Part shown: positions 46,457-55,719 of the stretch, one piece after another | Layout of the letters: every line of letters begins with the position of its first letter | Position numbering within the stretch: the first letter of the stretch is position 1 | DNA from: Pantanalinema sp. GBBB05 | GTDB taxonomy: Bacteria; Cyanobacteriota; Cyanobacteriia; Leptolyngbyales; Leptolyngbyaceae | Length of the DNA stretch: 64,000 nucleotides | Direction of reading: 5' to 3' | Assembly: GCA_016743235.1 (NCBI GenBank) | Contig: VRZD01000002.1 | Span: 248,001 to 312,000, forward strand | Position numbers and translations under genes: made by a program | The notes under the pieces: model-generated | What the model saw: only the letters and a program-made list of their open reading frames with translations | Database searches by the model: none | Told to the model about the DNA's origin: nothing

Positions 46457-48340
46457 CTAAAGCAATTGTGCTGCCATTTGAATGCGAACCATGGGGGGAA
46501 CTGAACGAGGTAAATTAGGGAGCCGAACGATCGTTTGGTGTGAAAAGCGATCTCGCTCCAAATTCCGCTCCGCCTCATAGCGATTATGAACGATGTACCG
46601 CTGAGCAATACCTAGCTGTTCCAGGGACTCGGTTAGCCGTTGGGCTTCTGCCAAAATGGCGGATTGGGCTTGCACCACTCCAATAAACTCAGTATGCTGC
46701 GGGTCTTTTAGTTTTTTTTGAGCTTGCATCACCCGTTGGCGTAAGGTCCGCAGACGTCCCATCAACTCGACTCGTCCCACCACATCCTGATACTTAATCC
46801 ACAATTTGAAAATCCAGGCAAGCCAATCTCCTAACGCGGTTGGCATTTCCAGGAAGCGCAATAAATGCCCAGTCGGCGCTGTATCAAGAATAATCAGATC
46901 TTGCTGATGCGACTCGAGCAATTCCATCACGGTAATCAGTGACAGCATTTCATCAATGCCGGGCAGTGCCTGCGCCACAATTTTGCGCCAGGCGACTGGA
47001 CCATAGGCAATTTTCAAGCTGGCGGCATCATCACCTGACTCGCCACTCATCATTTCGGCTAGCTCCCAGAGGTAATCAGCACGAAACTGATCCAACACCT
47101 GCTCCGCATCGACTTCCTGCCCAGTCAGGTTAGCCGCGATCGGGATCGGTTCGTGTCCCAAGGTTTGCCCAAAGGCATCTCCTAGGGAGTGAGCGGGATC
47201 AATAGAAATCACTTGAATGGCACGATCGGGGTGCTGTTGTGCCATATTCCAAGCGATCGCCGCTGCCACGGTGGTTTTGCCGACGCCTCCTTTACCTCCA
47301 ACCAAAATTAAACGGCGGTCTTCCGCCACAAAATCACTCAAGCTGGGAAGGAGTTTCGACGGCAGTTGAATCACGGGCTGTTCAACGATCGGCATTGCCG
47401 TTTGAGCAGGTGAGACTTCAGCCATGAGGGCATCTAGCCCAATTGCTCCTATCGGTTCTTGGGGTTGTTCCGGGACAGTCCAAACGGGTTGAGGCGCAGC
47501 GAGGGTCAGGAAATCCTTGAGCAACTGGTGTTGTTCGGCGAGGCGATCGAGCAGAGATGGAGAAGTGGACAAGTTGGGGAGGAGATGGTTGATGAATAGA
47601 CCACCAAAGGGAATCGCTAAGGTTTCCAGAGCGGTGAGAAAGCGGTGAGTTTCCAAGAGACTCATGGGTTCGGCGATCGCTACCACCAGACAAGCAGTTT
47701 GCGCCTGATCTTGTAACAGCTGCCGACCATTGGCTAAATCAGCTTTCATCGTGGTGAGAAAGTCATCGGCAGCATCGGCCGTATACCGTCCCGTAAACGT
47801 TTGGCTGATCACCCGATGTTTTTCCTGGAATAAGTCTAAAGCGGCGAGAAATTCATCCAGAAAATCCATCAAACCAAACAGATTGAGGGTATGCCCACTA
47901 GGAGCCATATCTACCACAATGCGATCGACGGTTTGGGCCTGCAGCAACCGTTGAATTTCTAGAATTCCCATTAACTCGTCTAGACCAGGCCAACTCAAAT
48001 TCCAGACGGGTGACAAATCTTCAGTCTGGACAAAACTGCCCCGTTCGACCAGTTGTTCCAAAACATCGCCGTAGTTGGCTTTGAACGTTTGCAGCAAACG
48101 ATCGGCATCCAGCGATCGCACCTGAAGCTGCGGCAAATCTGGCAGCGCTTGCGGATCGTCACTCACGGTCATTTGCAGCACATCCCCTAATGAGTGAGCT
48201 GGATCGGTAGATAGCAACAGGGTAGATTGCTGCGGAAATCGGTGGGCCCAAGAACGGGCGAATCCACAGGCAAGGGTCGTTTTGCCAACCCCTCCCTTGC
48301 CGCTAAACATAGCTAGACGTAGTCGATCGTATTGATGCAT
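46457..48340 (-). CDS. Double-domain ArsA/GET3-family ATPase
   Basis: 627 residues made of two tandem ArsA-type ATPase domains. Each has its own deviant Walker A: FSGKGGVGKTTLACG (about 13-27) and VGGKGGVGKTTVAAA (about 345-359); each repeats the switch motif STDPAHSLGDVLQ / SIDPAHSLGDAFG and a VDMAPSGHTL / LDTAPTGHLLR segment. Tandem fusion is as in E. coli ArsA, but no arsB/arsC neighbours and no obvious metalloid Cys triad were seen; a GET3-like protein-targeting role, or a cyanobacterial role of unknown kind, is equally possible. ATG start at 48340. Confidence 0.88.
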   Translation of the reverse strand: MHQYDRLRLAMFSGKGGVGKTTLACGFARSWAHRFPQQSTLLLSTDPAHSLGDVLQMTVSDDPQALPDLPQLQVRSLDADRLLQTFKANYGDVLEQLVERGSFVQTEDLSPVWNLSWPGLDELMGILEIQRLLQAQTVDRIVVDMAPSGHTLNLFGLMDFLDEFLAALDLFQEKHRVISQTFTGRYTADAADDFLTTMKADLANGRQLLQDQAQTACLVVAIAEPMSLLETHRFLTALETLAIPFGGLFINHLLPNLSTSPSLLDRLAEQHQLLKDFLTLAAPQPVWTVPEQPQEPIGAIGLDALMAEVSPAQTAMPIVEQPVIQLPSKLLPSLSDFVAEDRRLILVGGKGGVGKTTVAAAIAWNMAQQHPDRAIQVISIDPAHSLGDAFGQTLGHEPIPIAANLTGQEVDAEQVLDQFRADYLWELAEMMSGESGDDAASLKIAYGPVAWRKIVAQALPGIDEMLSLITVMELLESHQQDLIILDTAPTGHLLRFLEMPTALGDWLAWIFKLWIKYQDVVGRVELMGRLRTLRQRVMQAQKKLKDPQHTEFIGVVQAQSAILAEAQRLTESLEQLGIAQRYIVHNRYEAERNLERDRFSHQTIVRLPNLPRSVPPMVRIQMAAQLL

Positions 48341-48522
48341 AACCGTCCCAGATGATCGCAGGGAAAAGATGTTGCTGGCGTTTCCCTACTGTTCCTAATT
48401 ACCTTAAGAGCCTGCATTTCCCCCTACTCCTGCTATCCTGAGCGAACCCCAGCCATCGATCATCCTGTGGACTGGGGCATTGAGGGGTTGCCAAAGTAGC
48501 ATCAACCTGCCACTGATCAACC

Positions 48523-49458
48523 TTAGCGCTGGGCAGCCGCGATCGTCGCTCCTTGTTGGTCTAATGTCAAAGTATGGACTTCTGCCTCTACGCCCTGCTC
48601 TGCCCACGTACTCTGCATCGTTGACTTCACTGTGTTGGCTTGGTCACTGCTGGTCAAGGCTAACAAGGTTGGTCCAGCACCACTAATCACCAACCCATAG
48701 GCTCCGGCATCTACTGCGGCTTGCTCCACGGCTGCATATCCGGGAATCAGGGCTTGACGGTAAGGTTGGTGAATCCGATCTTGTAAGCCTTCACGTAACC
48801 ATTTACCCATGCCAGCTTCCAGCCCGCGCAGGAGTAACCCTAAGTGTGCCGCATTAAAAATAGCATCAGCTCGACTGTAACTGGTTGGTAGCACTCGGCG
48901 GGCTTCGGCAGTAGACAGTTCAAAGTTGGGAATGGCAACAACGGGAACGATACCTTCGTGCCAGGGAATTTCGCAAATTTCCCAGTCGATATTGATGCCC
49001 GTTGCCGCTAACCGGCAGCCACCTAAGAGAGCAGGCACGACATTATCAGGATGCCCTTCGATCGCCACGGCCATATTCAGAATCGCTTTTTGCGACAGGG
49101 GTAAGCCTGCCAGGGCATTGGCTCCTACTAATCCACCGACGATCGCCGTTGCTGAGCTACCTAAACCTCGCGCCAGAGGCACTCCCAGCTGAATATCGAT
49201 CGTCACGGCAGGGATAGGTTGCCCTAACTCCTGGTAAAACTTAGCAAATGCTTGATACACCAAGTTACTGGTGTCTGTTTGCACCCGATCGGCTTCTCGT
49301 CCAGCGGCAGTAATCGTCAGCTCGGTGGAACTGGCGGGTTGCAGAGCAAAAGTGAACTGATTATGTAATGTCAGGGCCGCACCCAGGCAGTCAAACCCAG
49401 GACCTAGATTTGCTGTGGTCGCGGGCACAGTAATAGTTACAGCAGTCTCGTTGGACAT
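48523..49458 (-). CDS. thrB: Homoserine kinase
   Basis: GHMP-family kinase making O-phosphohomoserine for threonine synthesis. 311 residues with [18 protein letters not shown] at the N-terminus, the ATP loop [18 protein letters not shown] (about 91-108), [14 protein letters not shown] (about 130) and [17 protein letters not shown] (about 262). Normal length. ATG start. Single gene, divergent from the HD-like gene. Confidence 0.96.
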   Translation of the reverse strand: MSNETAVTITVPATTANLGPGFDCLGAALTLHNQFTFALQPASSTELTITAAGREADRVQTDTSNLVYQAFAKFYQELGQPIPAVTIDIQLGVPLARGLGSSATAIVGGLVGANALAGLPLSQKAILNMAVAIEGHPDNVVPALLGGCRLAATGINIDWEICEIPWHEGIVPVVAIPNFELSTAEARRVLPTSYSRADAIFNAAHLGLLLRGLEAGMGKWLREGLQDRIHQPYRQALIPGYAAVEQAAVDAGAYGLVISGAGPTLLALTSSDQANTVKSTMQSTWAEQGVEAEVHTLTLDQQGATIAAAQR

Positions 49459-49691
49459 ATGGCAGGTGAAAACGTGAGCAGAGGGTAAACGAATAGGAGC
49501 AGTCAGTACAGAGACAGCCGAAGTTTAATTGTCGCACTGTAACAATCTAAAGATTTGCACCATAGATCACTGCACTCGATCGCAACAAACTCTAAAGTTG
49601 TAAAGAAATCTGCGCATCGCTGTAAACTTCTGGGCATTCTGAATGCACGTAGCCTGGTAGTCTTGCTATAGCGAATCCTCAGATTCCGCTA

Positions 49692-51185
49692 ATGGTATCA
49701 AGCCATGTTACCTCTCTGGAGCATTCTTGCTACTATTCAGAAAACTTAGTGCATCACACTCATTTTTGGAGTGAAGCAATCACCATGGAGCTTGGACGAG
49801 ATCCGGATCTGGAACGAGACTATGTACGGTGTCTAGAGCAGCTAAATTGGGCAATCCAGCAGCTAGGTGGCACGGCTGATCCGGCGCAATTGTCCAAAAC
49901 GGCTGAACTGATCATTCAAACGATGACGGGACCCTGGCGGTTTTTTCATACGCCAGAGCATATTTTTGAGGTGGGCGGCAAAGGAGATGCGATCGAAGTT
50001 CTAGCTGCCTTGTTCCATGATCTGGTGTATGTCCAGGTCGATCAGGGCGTTAGCGTCAACATCAGTCGCTATATTGCTCCATTTGTGAAAGAGATCAACG
50101 GGCAATTGGTGATTTTGCCGGCGTCGGAGCTGCCTGACGATCAACTGTTTGAGATGGTGACACAGATCTTTGGCTTTGCTCCAGGACAAAGTTTAGTGCC
50201 AATGGCTGGGCAGAATGAGTACCTCAGTGCCGTGATTGCGGCAAAAAGTCTCGACCATGCCTTGCCTGCGCCCATGATTGTTAGGATTGCCGCTTGCATT
50301 GAAGCGACGATTCCCTTCCGTCCGAGAGGTGAAACCGGGCAAACGGCTGGAGAGCGATTGTACGATCGCCTAGTGCAGGTCAACCAACGGTTTGGGTTGG
50401 GCTGGGAGGAGGCAGAACTGACAGCCATCATTAAACGGGCAGTCCGGTTAGCCAATCGGGATGTAGAGAATTTTGCCTATCCCGCTTCGGCCGAGTTTCT
50501 GGATAATACCTGGAACCTGTTGCCTGAAACGAACCATGATTTAGCCAATACCAACTCCTACACCGTGTCAGGGTTCCGCACCTCGATGCAAAAGATGGAA
50601 GGTTTTATGAACTTCCTGAAGCCGGAATTGGTGTTTCAACAATATCAGAATGAACCGGATGATGAGACTTATCAATTGCTGATCGCCCGGACTCGCAAGA
50701 ACCTGGAAGTAGCTCGGCTGTATTTGGGCAGTAAGTTGCTGTCGATCGCGGTCATTGAAGCCTTGTCGTTGCGAATTGGCAAGGATATTCCCTTGGCGAC
50801 CATGATGGGAGAATTGCCGTCTGCCCACAGTAGCTCGGTGGCACAACTGGAGAGCTATTTGCCCAATATTCCAATGATGCTCCCGCCAGAGTCCCCGTTA
50901 GAGCAGGAAGTGATGGAGATTTTGGAGAAGGGGCGCAGCAAGTCGTCTACCTATGATGTGAAGAATTCACCAACGGCAACCTATATCATCAAGGCAGTTG
51001 GGTTTCCAGAAGCCCGTCGTTTACTGCTGAAAGCCAAGGATTTCTTTAAAGGCAATCTGTCCAGTGAGGAATTTCTGGCTGCCTGCGATCGCACGATCGT
51101 CGAAACAATCGCCAAAGGGGTAATGCAGGTCTTGGAAAGCCGTAAGCAAGCGATGGGGCAACTGGAATTGAGTAGTCGGGTTTAG
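49692..51185 (+). CDS. Conserved HD-superfamily-like protein, unknown function
   Basis: 497 residues. An HD-type metal-site pattern is suggested by FFHTPEHIFEVG (about 78-89) and EVLAALFHDLVY (about 102-113; HD at 109-110), followed further on by helical segments. No second enzymatic domain was recognised. The C-terminal half is helical and polar (RLLLKAKDFFKGNLSSEEFLAACD). Could be a phosphohydrolase. Start is ATG 49692, or ATG 49785 (MELGRDPD), which looks better conserved in style. The small membrane protein gene follows 4 nt later, surely co-transcribed. Confidence 0.75.
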   Translation: MVSSHVTSLEHSCYYSENLVHHTHFWSEAITMELGRDPDLERDYVRCLEQLNWAIQQLGGTADPAQLSKTAELIIQTMTGPWRFFHTPEHIFEVGGKGDAIEVLAALFHDLVYVQVDQGVSVNISRYIAPFVKEINGQLVILPASELPDDQLFEMVTQIFGFAPGQSLVPMAGQNEYLSAVIAAKSLDHALPAPMIVRIAACIEATIPFRPRGETGQTAGERLYDRLVQVNQRFGLGWEEAELTAIIKRAVRLANRDVENFAYPASAEFLDNTWNLLPETNHDLANTNSYTVSGFRTSMQKMEGFMNFLKPELVFQQYQNEPDDETYQLLIARTRKNLEVARLYLGSKLLSIAVIEALSLRIGKDIPLATMMGELPSAHSSSVAQLESYLPNIPMMLPPESPLEQEVMEILEKGRSKSSTYDVKNSPTATYIIKAVGFPEARRLLLKAKDFFKGNLSSEEFLAACDRTIVETIAKGVMQVLESRKQAMGQLELSSRV

Positions 51186-51189
51186 CACT

Positions 51190-51618
51190 ATGGAACGGGG
51201 TCTGTTCTGGTTGCCCTTGCTGGCGCTATTTATTGGGCTGGCGTGGGCAGGATGGCATGAATACCAGAAGGTAGAAGCTTATCAAATCTGGGCGGCTCAG
51301 TTCGATCGCGCCAAATACGATATCTATGCCGTTTTGGGGCAAAAAGGAACGGAGATTACCTGGGGTAAACCGACTCGGCAAGCACCGATCGCCGTCGAGA
51401 CCTTTTCCCTGCAAGCAGTCAACTCGATTCAGTTGCGGGTGAATGAGCAGGTGGTCGATCTGGCAACCCCCCCTCGCAAAGGACGAACCCTGCTGGAGTT
51501 TGTTGGGACTGACCGCACGATCGCGGTTCCGTTTACGGATCCGGAGTTGGCAGCAAAGTGGGGACAGTATTTGCAGACTTTACTACCCAGTAGCCAGTCC
51601 ATTGCCTTTGATCCCTAA
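51190..51618 (+). CDS. Membrane-anchored conserved protein, unknown
   Basis: 142 residues. An N-terminal hydrophobic helix (LFWLPLLALFIGLAWAGW, about 5-22) anchors a beta-rich soluble domain (DIYAVLGQKGTEITWGKPTR, SIQLRVNEQVVDLATPP, RTLLEFVGTDRTIAVPF; core runs). No cleavage-site motif, so likely a bitopic membrane protein with its domain on either side. Starts 4 nt behind the HD-like gene, indicating translational coupling and a shared role. Function not recognised. Confidence 0.72.
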   Translation: MERGLFWLPLLALFIGLAWAGWHEYQKVEAYQIWAAQFDRAKYDIYAVLGQKGTEITWGKPTRQAPIAVETFSLQAVNSIQLRVNEQVVDLATPPRKGRTLLEFVGTDRTIAVPFTDPELAAKWGQYLQTLLPSSQSIAFDP

Positions 51619-51705
51619 GGTCACCTGGCTACAATGCCGTCAGGCTATAGTCCAGGGAGCTTGCACTGGGTTAAGTTCCCCAGAATTGGGGTTGAGGGCA
51701 AATGG

Positions 51706-51948
51706 TTAGCGACTGGAAGATTGGGCCGTCAGGGTAATGCCAGACATCCCCCAGGCGCGGAAGAAACTGCGAAATAACTCCTGGCTAGCCTCGGTGAGAT
51801 CGCCATTGCCATCGACTTTGCCACCGGGAATGATGGTGCCGCGATCGGTTTGGAAGACCAGCACTAAATCTCCGTCTTCATCGGTTTGGATAAATAACTT
51901 TCCGTTCGCTAGCACTTGTCCAGAGCTACTTGAAACTGCACACCGCAT
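51706..51948 (-). CDS. Small conserved-looking protein, unknown
   Basis: 80 residues starting MRCAVSSSSGQVLANGKLFI. Alternating hydrophobic residues (GKLFIQTDEDGDLVLVFQTDRGTIIPGGK) give a beta-sheet pattern, followed by one helix (EASQELFRSFFRAWGM). Acidic, no membrane span. Codon use on this strand looks coding. Convergent with the membrane-anchored gene and upstream of nothing obvious. Family not recognised. Confidence 0.6.
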   Translation of the reverse strand: MRCAVSSSSGQVLANGKLFIQTDEDGDLVLVFQTDRGTIIPGGKVDGNGDLTEASQELFRSFFRAWGMSGITLTAQSSSR

Positions 51949-52135
51949 GGCTGACTTAATTCCCCTATGTTGTCCTCCCTACCCGAAAGCAGGGCGTATT
52001 CCAGCATAGAGGAACACGGTCAATAATGGGCAGTCAGAGTTAAGCCAGCGAACCATCTGCTTGCGCCATCCCAGTCTCATTTCCCTGATCTGCCTCATCT
52101 TCCCCACCTGCCTCATTACCTTTCTGGCAAGCAGA

Positions 52136-53431
52136 TTACCCCCATTCCGAGAGTGCCGAATCGGGATTGACCAGGCGCAGTAGCTTTTGTTTGACCTGAG
52201 CATCGAAGACGCTCCACTTCATCTTGGCGTACTCGGCATTTTCAGTGAAGCCAGAGAGGAAGCCGAGAGGAATTTCAAAGCCACCCGCTTGCAGGCGTCC
52301 GCCACCAAAGAATTCGCCTTGGGCATCCTGACCGAAGGCTTCTTTAATGAATTCATCGGGATCAAGCGTGATTTTGGTAGTGCGGAGGGAGCCGACTACG
52401 ACTTCAATATCTTCGTCTTCGTCGTGAACAATGCCATAAACGACTGCCGTGTGGACGTTCTCTTCGGTCACCAGGAAGTCAGCGGCTTGGGGAATGGCAT
52501 CCCGATCGTCGTAGCGCAGATACCCCACCCCCGCGATCGAAAAGTTGTTGCGGACGATGCGGTTTTTCAGCGATCGCTCGATCACGTCCATGACTTGTTT
52601 CGAGCGGGCAGATAGTAGGACGGCGTTTAGCAGTTGGGCATCATAGAAGCGGCTGAGATAGGCAGCGGCGAGGAAATCTTCTTCCTGAGCTTGGCGGAGG
52701 GCATTGGTGTCTGAGCGCAGCCCATGCATCAGAGCCGTGGCACATTTGACATGCTCATTGGAATTGCTATCCAGCCGAAGTAAGCCTGCCTGGAGATACT
52801 GGGTCAGAATCGTAGCTGTAGCACGGGTGTAAGGACGAATATCAATAAACTCGGCTTTGATATCGCCCTGCATACTGTGGTGATCGATGACGATCGTAAT
52901 CGGCAGATTCGCTTCTAGCAGGACAGGGACTAATTCGCTCGTGGTGCCCTGATTATCAATGAGTACACAGCCGTCATACACTGAGAGGTCACGACCTTTA
53001 TTGATCGGTTGAGTCCAGCGTTGCACGGGGAGGTTGGTCAGCTTGACCAGGGCAATGTTCTCCTGGTGGCTGAGGGTGCCAGCATAGATAATATCGGACT
53101 GAATTTCATACTTTTGGGCGATCAGTTTATACGTCCAGGCGGAAGAAAGCGCATCGGGATCAGGGAAGTCTTGCAGAACGACAAGTTGCCGTTTGCCCCG
53201 ATGACGTTCTAAGGTATGGCGGAGGGCTTCAATCTTTTGGCTTTGTTCTACCGATCGCGGAATATCGTAGGCAAAGGGTTGAGCTACAGGGCTAGGAGAC
53301 TCTTGGATAGGCACAACGGCAGGTTGAGGAGTGACCTCTACTGGAATTGGGCGCGGGTCGGTTGGATCAGTCGGAGTCGGAATAGTTTGAGTTAACACAC
53401 GTTTTTGATGGTCGAGCAAGTCGGTTTGCAT
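52136..53431 (-). CDS. DHH-family phosphoesterase (NrnA/RecJ-like)
   Basis: 431 residues. A Pro-rich N-terminal extension (about 1-60) precedes the DHH domain: LVVLQDFPDPDALSSAW (first metal Asp), CVLIDNQGTTSEL (Asp), and the name motif IVIDHHSMQGD (about 180), then TATILTQYL. The C-terminal DHHA1-like domain has FFGGGRLQAGGFEIPLG (about 370). Members degrade nanoRNA, pAp or c-di-AMP/c-di-GMP linear products; which one applies is unclear. ATG start at 53431. The tail of low-complexity DNA (tgcctcat repeats) at 52080-52130 is non-coding. Confidence 0.85.
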   Translation of the reverse strand: MQTDLLDHQKRVLTQTIPTPTDPTDPRPIPVEVTPQPAVVPIQESPSPVAQPFAYDIPRSVEQSQKIEALRHTLERHRGKRQLVVLQDFPDPDALSSAWTYKLIAQKYEIQSDIIYAGTLSHQENIALVKLTNLPVQRWTQPINKGRDLSVYDGCVLIDNQGTTSELVPVLLEANLPITIVIDHHSMQGDIKAEFIDIRPYTRATATILTQYLQAGLLRLDSNSNEHVKCATALMHGLRSDTNALRQAQEEDFLAAAYLSRFYDAQLLNAVLLSARSKQVMDVIERSLKNRIVRNNFSIAGVGYLRYDDRDAIPQAADFLVTEENVHTAVVYGIVHDEDEDIEVVVGSLRTTKITLDPDEFIKEAFGQDAQGEFFGGGRLQAGGFEIPLGFLSGFTENAEYAKMKWSVFDAQVKQKLLRLVNPDSALSEWG

Positions 53432-53762
53432 AAAGAGTCATCACAGGTGAAAGAGGCAAGAGATTCTAGCCGTTGCCACACGCGCTCCGTTCTTCGTCGG
53501 TTATCAGCAGGTTAATCAGGCTTAACCGACTTCAGATCTGATCTTCGCAAAAAAACCGAAAAACGTCATAAGCCATGTGATGCATCTCTCAAGATAGAGA
53601 ACGCTCTATGGTGAGAATTCCAGCGGGGGAGTGACTGGTTGATAGTTGATTCCAAGGTGAAATAGCCAGGTTGGTGCTAGCCCAGCCAGGCGGACAGGCA
53701 GAGGTTTCAGCGTTCTTCGCCTGCCTACCCATCATTAGACTGTGAAACCGCTGAATCTCAAA
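53432..53762. other. Gene-free stretch of about 330 nt
   Basis: Between two minus-strand genes. A small hairpin (ggttaa/ttaacc around 53510-53527) is present, and the promoter of the DHH gene must lie at its left end. No gene or RNA recognised. Confidence 0.5.
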
Positions 53763-55034
53763 TTAATTTTTGGCGGCGTCGCGACGCTTGAGTAAGTTGA
53801 CTAAGGCGGTGCGATTTTGTTGGGCTTTCGTGTCATTGGGATTAATCGCTAACACTTTGTCGTAACTCGCGATCGCATCTTCATACCGTTCCAGGCTGAC
53901 TAAAACCCCACCGCGATTATTCCAGGCGCGATGGTCTTTGGGTTGTAATGCTAGCGCCCGATCGTAGCTATTGACGGCTTGCTCAAACTGTCCCAGGTTT
54001 TTGAACGCCACCCCCTGGTTAAACCAGGCTTCAAATGATTGGGGATTTAATGCCAGGGCTTTGGTGTAACTGGCGATCGCATTCTGGAAGTCGCCCAGTT
54101 TCATGAATGCCGAGCCGCGTCCATACCAGGCGCCCCCATGGTTGGGCTGGTACTTCAAGGCTTTGTCGTAGCCGACGATCGCATCCTTGGGGCGGTTCAA
54201 TTGTTTCAAGCACAATGCCCAGCGATACCAAACTTCGGCATCTTCGGGTTGCAGGCGGAGGGCTTTGTCATAGCTTGCCATTGCCGCCTCATGATCACCC
54301 AAATCCTTGAGGGCATCGCCTCGACCAACCAAGGCTTCCTGATACTCGGGTCGGAGTTCCAGGGCGTGGTTAAAATGCGAGACGGCGCCTTCATGGCGAC
54401 CCGTGGCATGGAGGGCAAAACCCTGGCAGTACCAGGCATCGGCACAGTCCGTCCGCACTTCTAAAACATGGCGTAAGACACCGATCGCTTCTTCATACTG
54501 TCCAGTCGCAAAGAGAGCAAAGCCTTGACAGTACCAGGCATCCAAGCAGTCGGGTTGGTGATGGATCACCTGCTGCAACGTTTCCACTGCTGCCTGATAT
54601 TGCCCGGTGGCATACAGTGACTGCCCCAAAATACAGGCAGCATCGTGGCAGGCGGCATCCAGGGCTAAGACCTGCTGACAACTACGGATCGCGACTTCAT
54701 ATTGTCCGCAGACATAGGCTGCCCAGCCCAAACTGTAGTGGGCATGGGGGCTATCCGGTTGCAGGGCGATCGCTTGCTCAAAACAGGCGATCGCGTCGGC
54801 ATGATGTCCTAAATGAATTAAGGCACTTCCCTTCTCCTGCCAGGCATCATAGGCATCGGGTTGGGCTTGCAGGATTTGATCACACTGGGCAACGATCGTG
54901 GTGTAATCCATAGCTACTTGCGGTGCTAACGGTTCGGTAGATGCCTGTCTGCCTGCTTGTCCTGATAAGGGATCAGCCGCTTCCGGATCAGTATATTCAG
55001 CATTGACTGTCTCGATCTGGATGGTCTGGCTCAT
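53763..55034 (-). CDS. TPR-repeat protein
   Basis: About 423 residues from the ATG at 55034 (MSQTIQIETVN); a TTG 9 nt upstream is unlikely. After a ~50-residue lead it consists of about ten near-regular 34-residue tetratricopeptide repeats (for example AWYCQGFALFATGQYEEAI, AWFNQGVAFKNLGQFEQAV, AWNNRGGVLVSLERYEDAI). No signal peptide, membrane span or catalytic domain, so a soluble scaffold. The repeats are very alike at both protein and DNA level, which could allow repeat-number change. Partner unknown. Confidence 0.88.
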   Translation of the reverse strand: MSQTIQIETVNAEYTDPEAADPLSGQAGRQASTEPLAPQVAMDYTTIVAQCDQILQAQPDAYDAWQEKGSALIHLGHHADAIACFEQAIALQPDSPHAHYSLGWAAYVCGQYEVAIRSCQQVLALDAACHDAACILGQSLYATGQYQAAVETLQQVIHHQPDCLDAWYCQGFALFATGQYEEAIGVLRHVLEVRTDCADAWYCQGFALHATGRHEGAVSHFNHALELRPEYQEALVGRGDALKDLGDHEAAMASYDKALRLQPEDAEVWYRWALCLKQLNRPKDAIVGYDKALKYQPNHGGAWYGRGSAFMKLGDFQNAIASYTKALALNPQSFEAWFNQGVAFKNLGQFEQAVNSYDRALALQPKDHRAWNNRGGVLVSLERYEDAIASYDKVLAINPNDTKAQQNRTALVNLLKRRDAAKN

Positions 55035-55719
55035 GATATCCAAATCCCCTCTTTACCTAAGTACGGTTGCGAATTGGCGCTCATTCGCAGTTGAACTGAG
55101 AACTACTACCAGAGTACCCAGTCCACTCTCTAACCAACACAAAATTTTATGATGTCAGCCAAAATACTGAGAAAGGGGGATGAAGATGGCAGAGAGGCGC
55201 CGAACTGATCAATTGAAAGGAGGTCGGGCAGGATGAGGTGAATTAGGAGTATAGGGGCAGGGAGGAGGCTAGGGCATGTTTAGAACGCTGTAGTTGATGA
55301 ATGAGGGCTAGAGTGATCCCCCTAAATCCCCCTTGAAAAGCTACGGTGTACACACAAATCGAGCCGATCTTCCCCAACCCTCGCGCTCCGCGCCGCTAAC
55401 GCTAGAAAAAAGGAGGGAGCCGAGCTAAACACGTTCAAAGTCCCCCTTAAAAAGGGGGATTTAGGGGGATCAACCCTGGATTTACAGCCGCAATTGGAGA
55501 TGTATGTACACGGTAGCCTTGAAAAGGGGGACTTTGAACAGTGCGGTTCCCTGCTTCAGTAAGCAGAGTGAGGCAGGAGTGAAGGGTCGTTAAACACGGC
55601 ATAGGCGCAGAGGAAGGAGTTGAGTTTGCCGAAAACTCCTCCTTACCTAATTGACCATTTGGGAAAGGGCATCTATCCTGTCAGCGATCGGTGTTTGGTG
55701 TGTGAAGGAGTGATTGACT
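55035..55719. other. Gene-free region between TPR gene and alr
   Basis: About 685 nt with no convincing gene. It holds the palindromic element at 55315-55471 and a further partial copy of its ends near 55505-55535, plus the alr ribosome site (gaaggag, 55704-55710). Confidence 0.6.
55315..55471. repeat. MITE-like palindromic element, copy 1
   Basis: A 157-bp stretch bounded by perfect 20-bp inverted ends GATCCCCCTAAATCCCCCTT (55315-55334) and its complement (55452-55471). Inside, 55382-55413 is the reverse complement of 61820-61851 in copy 2 (32 bp identical). An inner cccctt/aagggg hairpin adds to the structure. A related partial unit (ccttgaaaaggggga) follows at about 55515-55530. No coding capacity. 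Non-autonomous element is inferred. Confidence 0.75.

Noticed and set aside
48926..49217. Plus-strand frames inside thrB
   Set aside because: Shadows of an unambiguous homoserine kinase gene.
52060..52130. Direct repeats of tgcctcat type as an element
   Set aside because: Only a few imperfect copies of a short motif; looks like low-complexity intergenic sequence.
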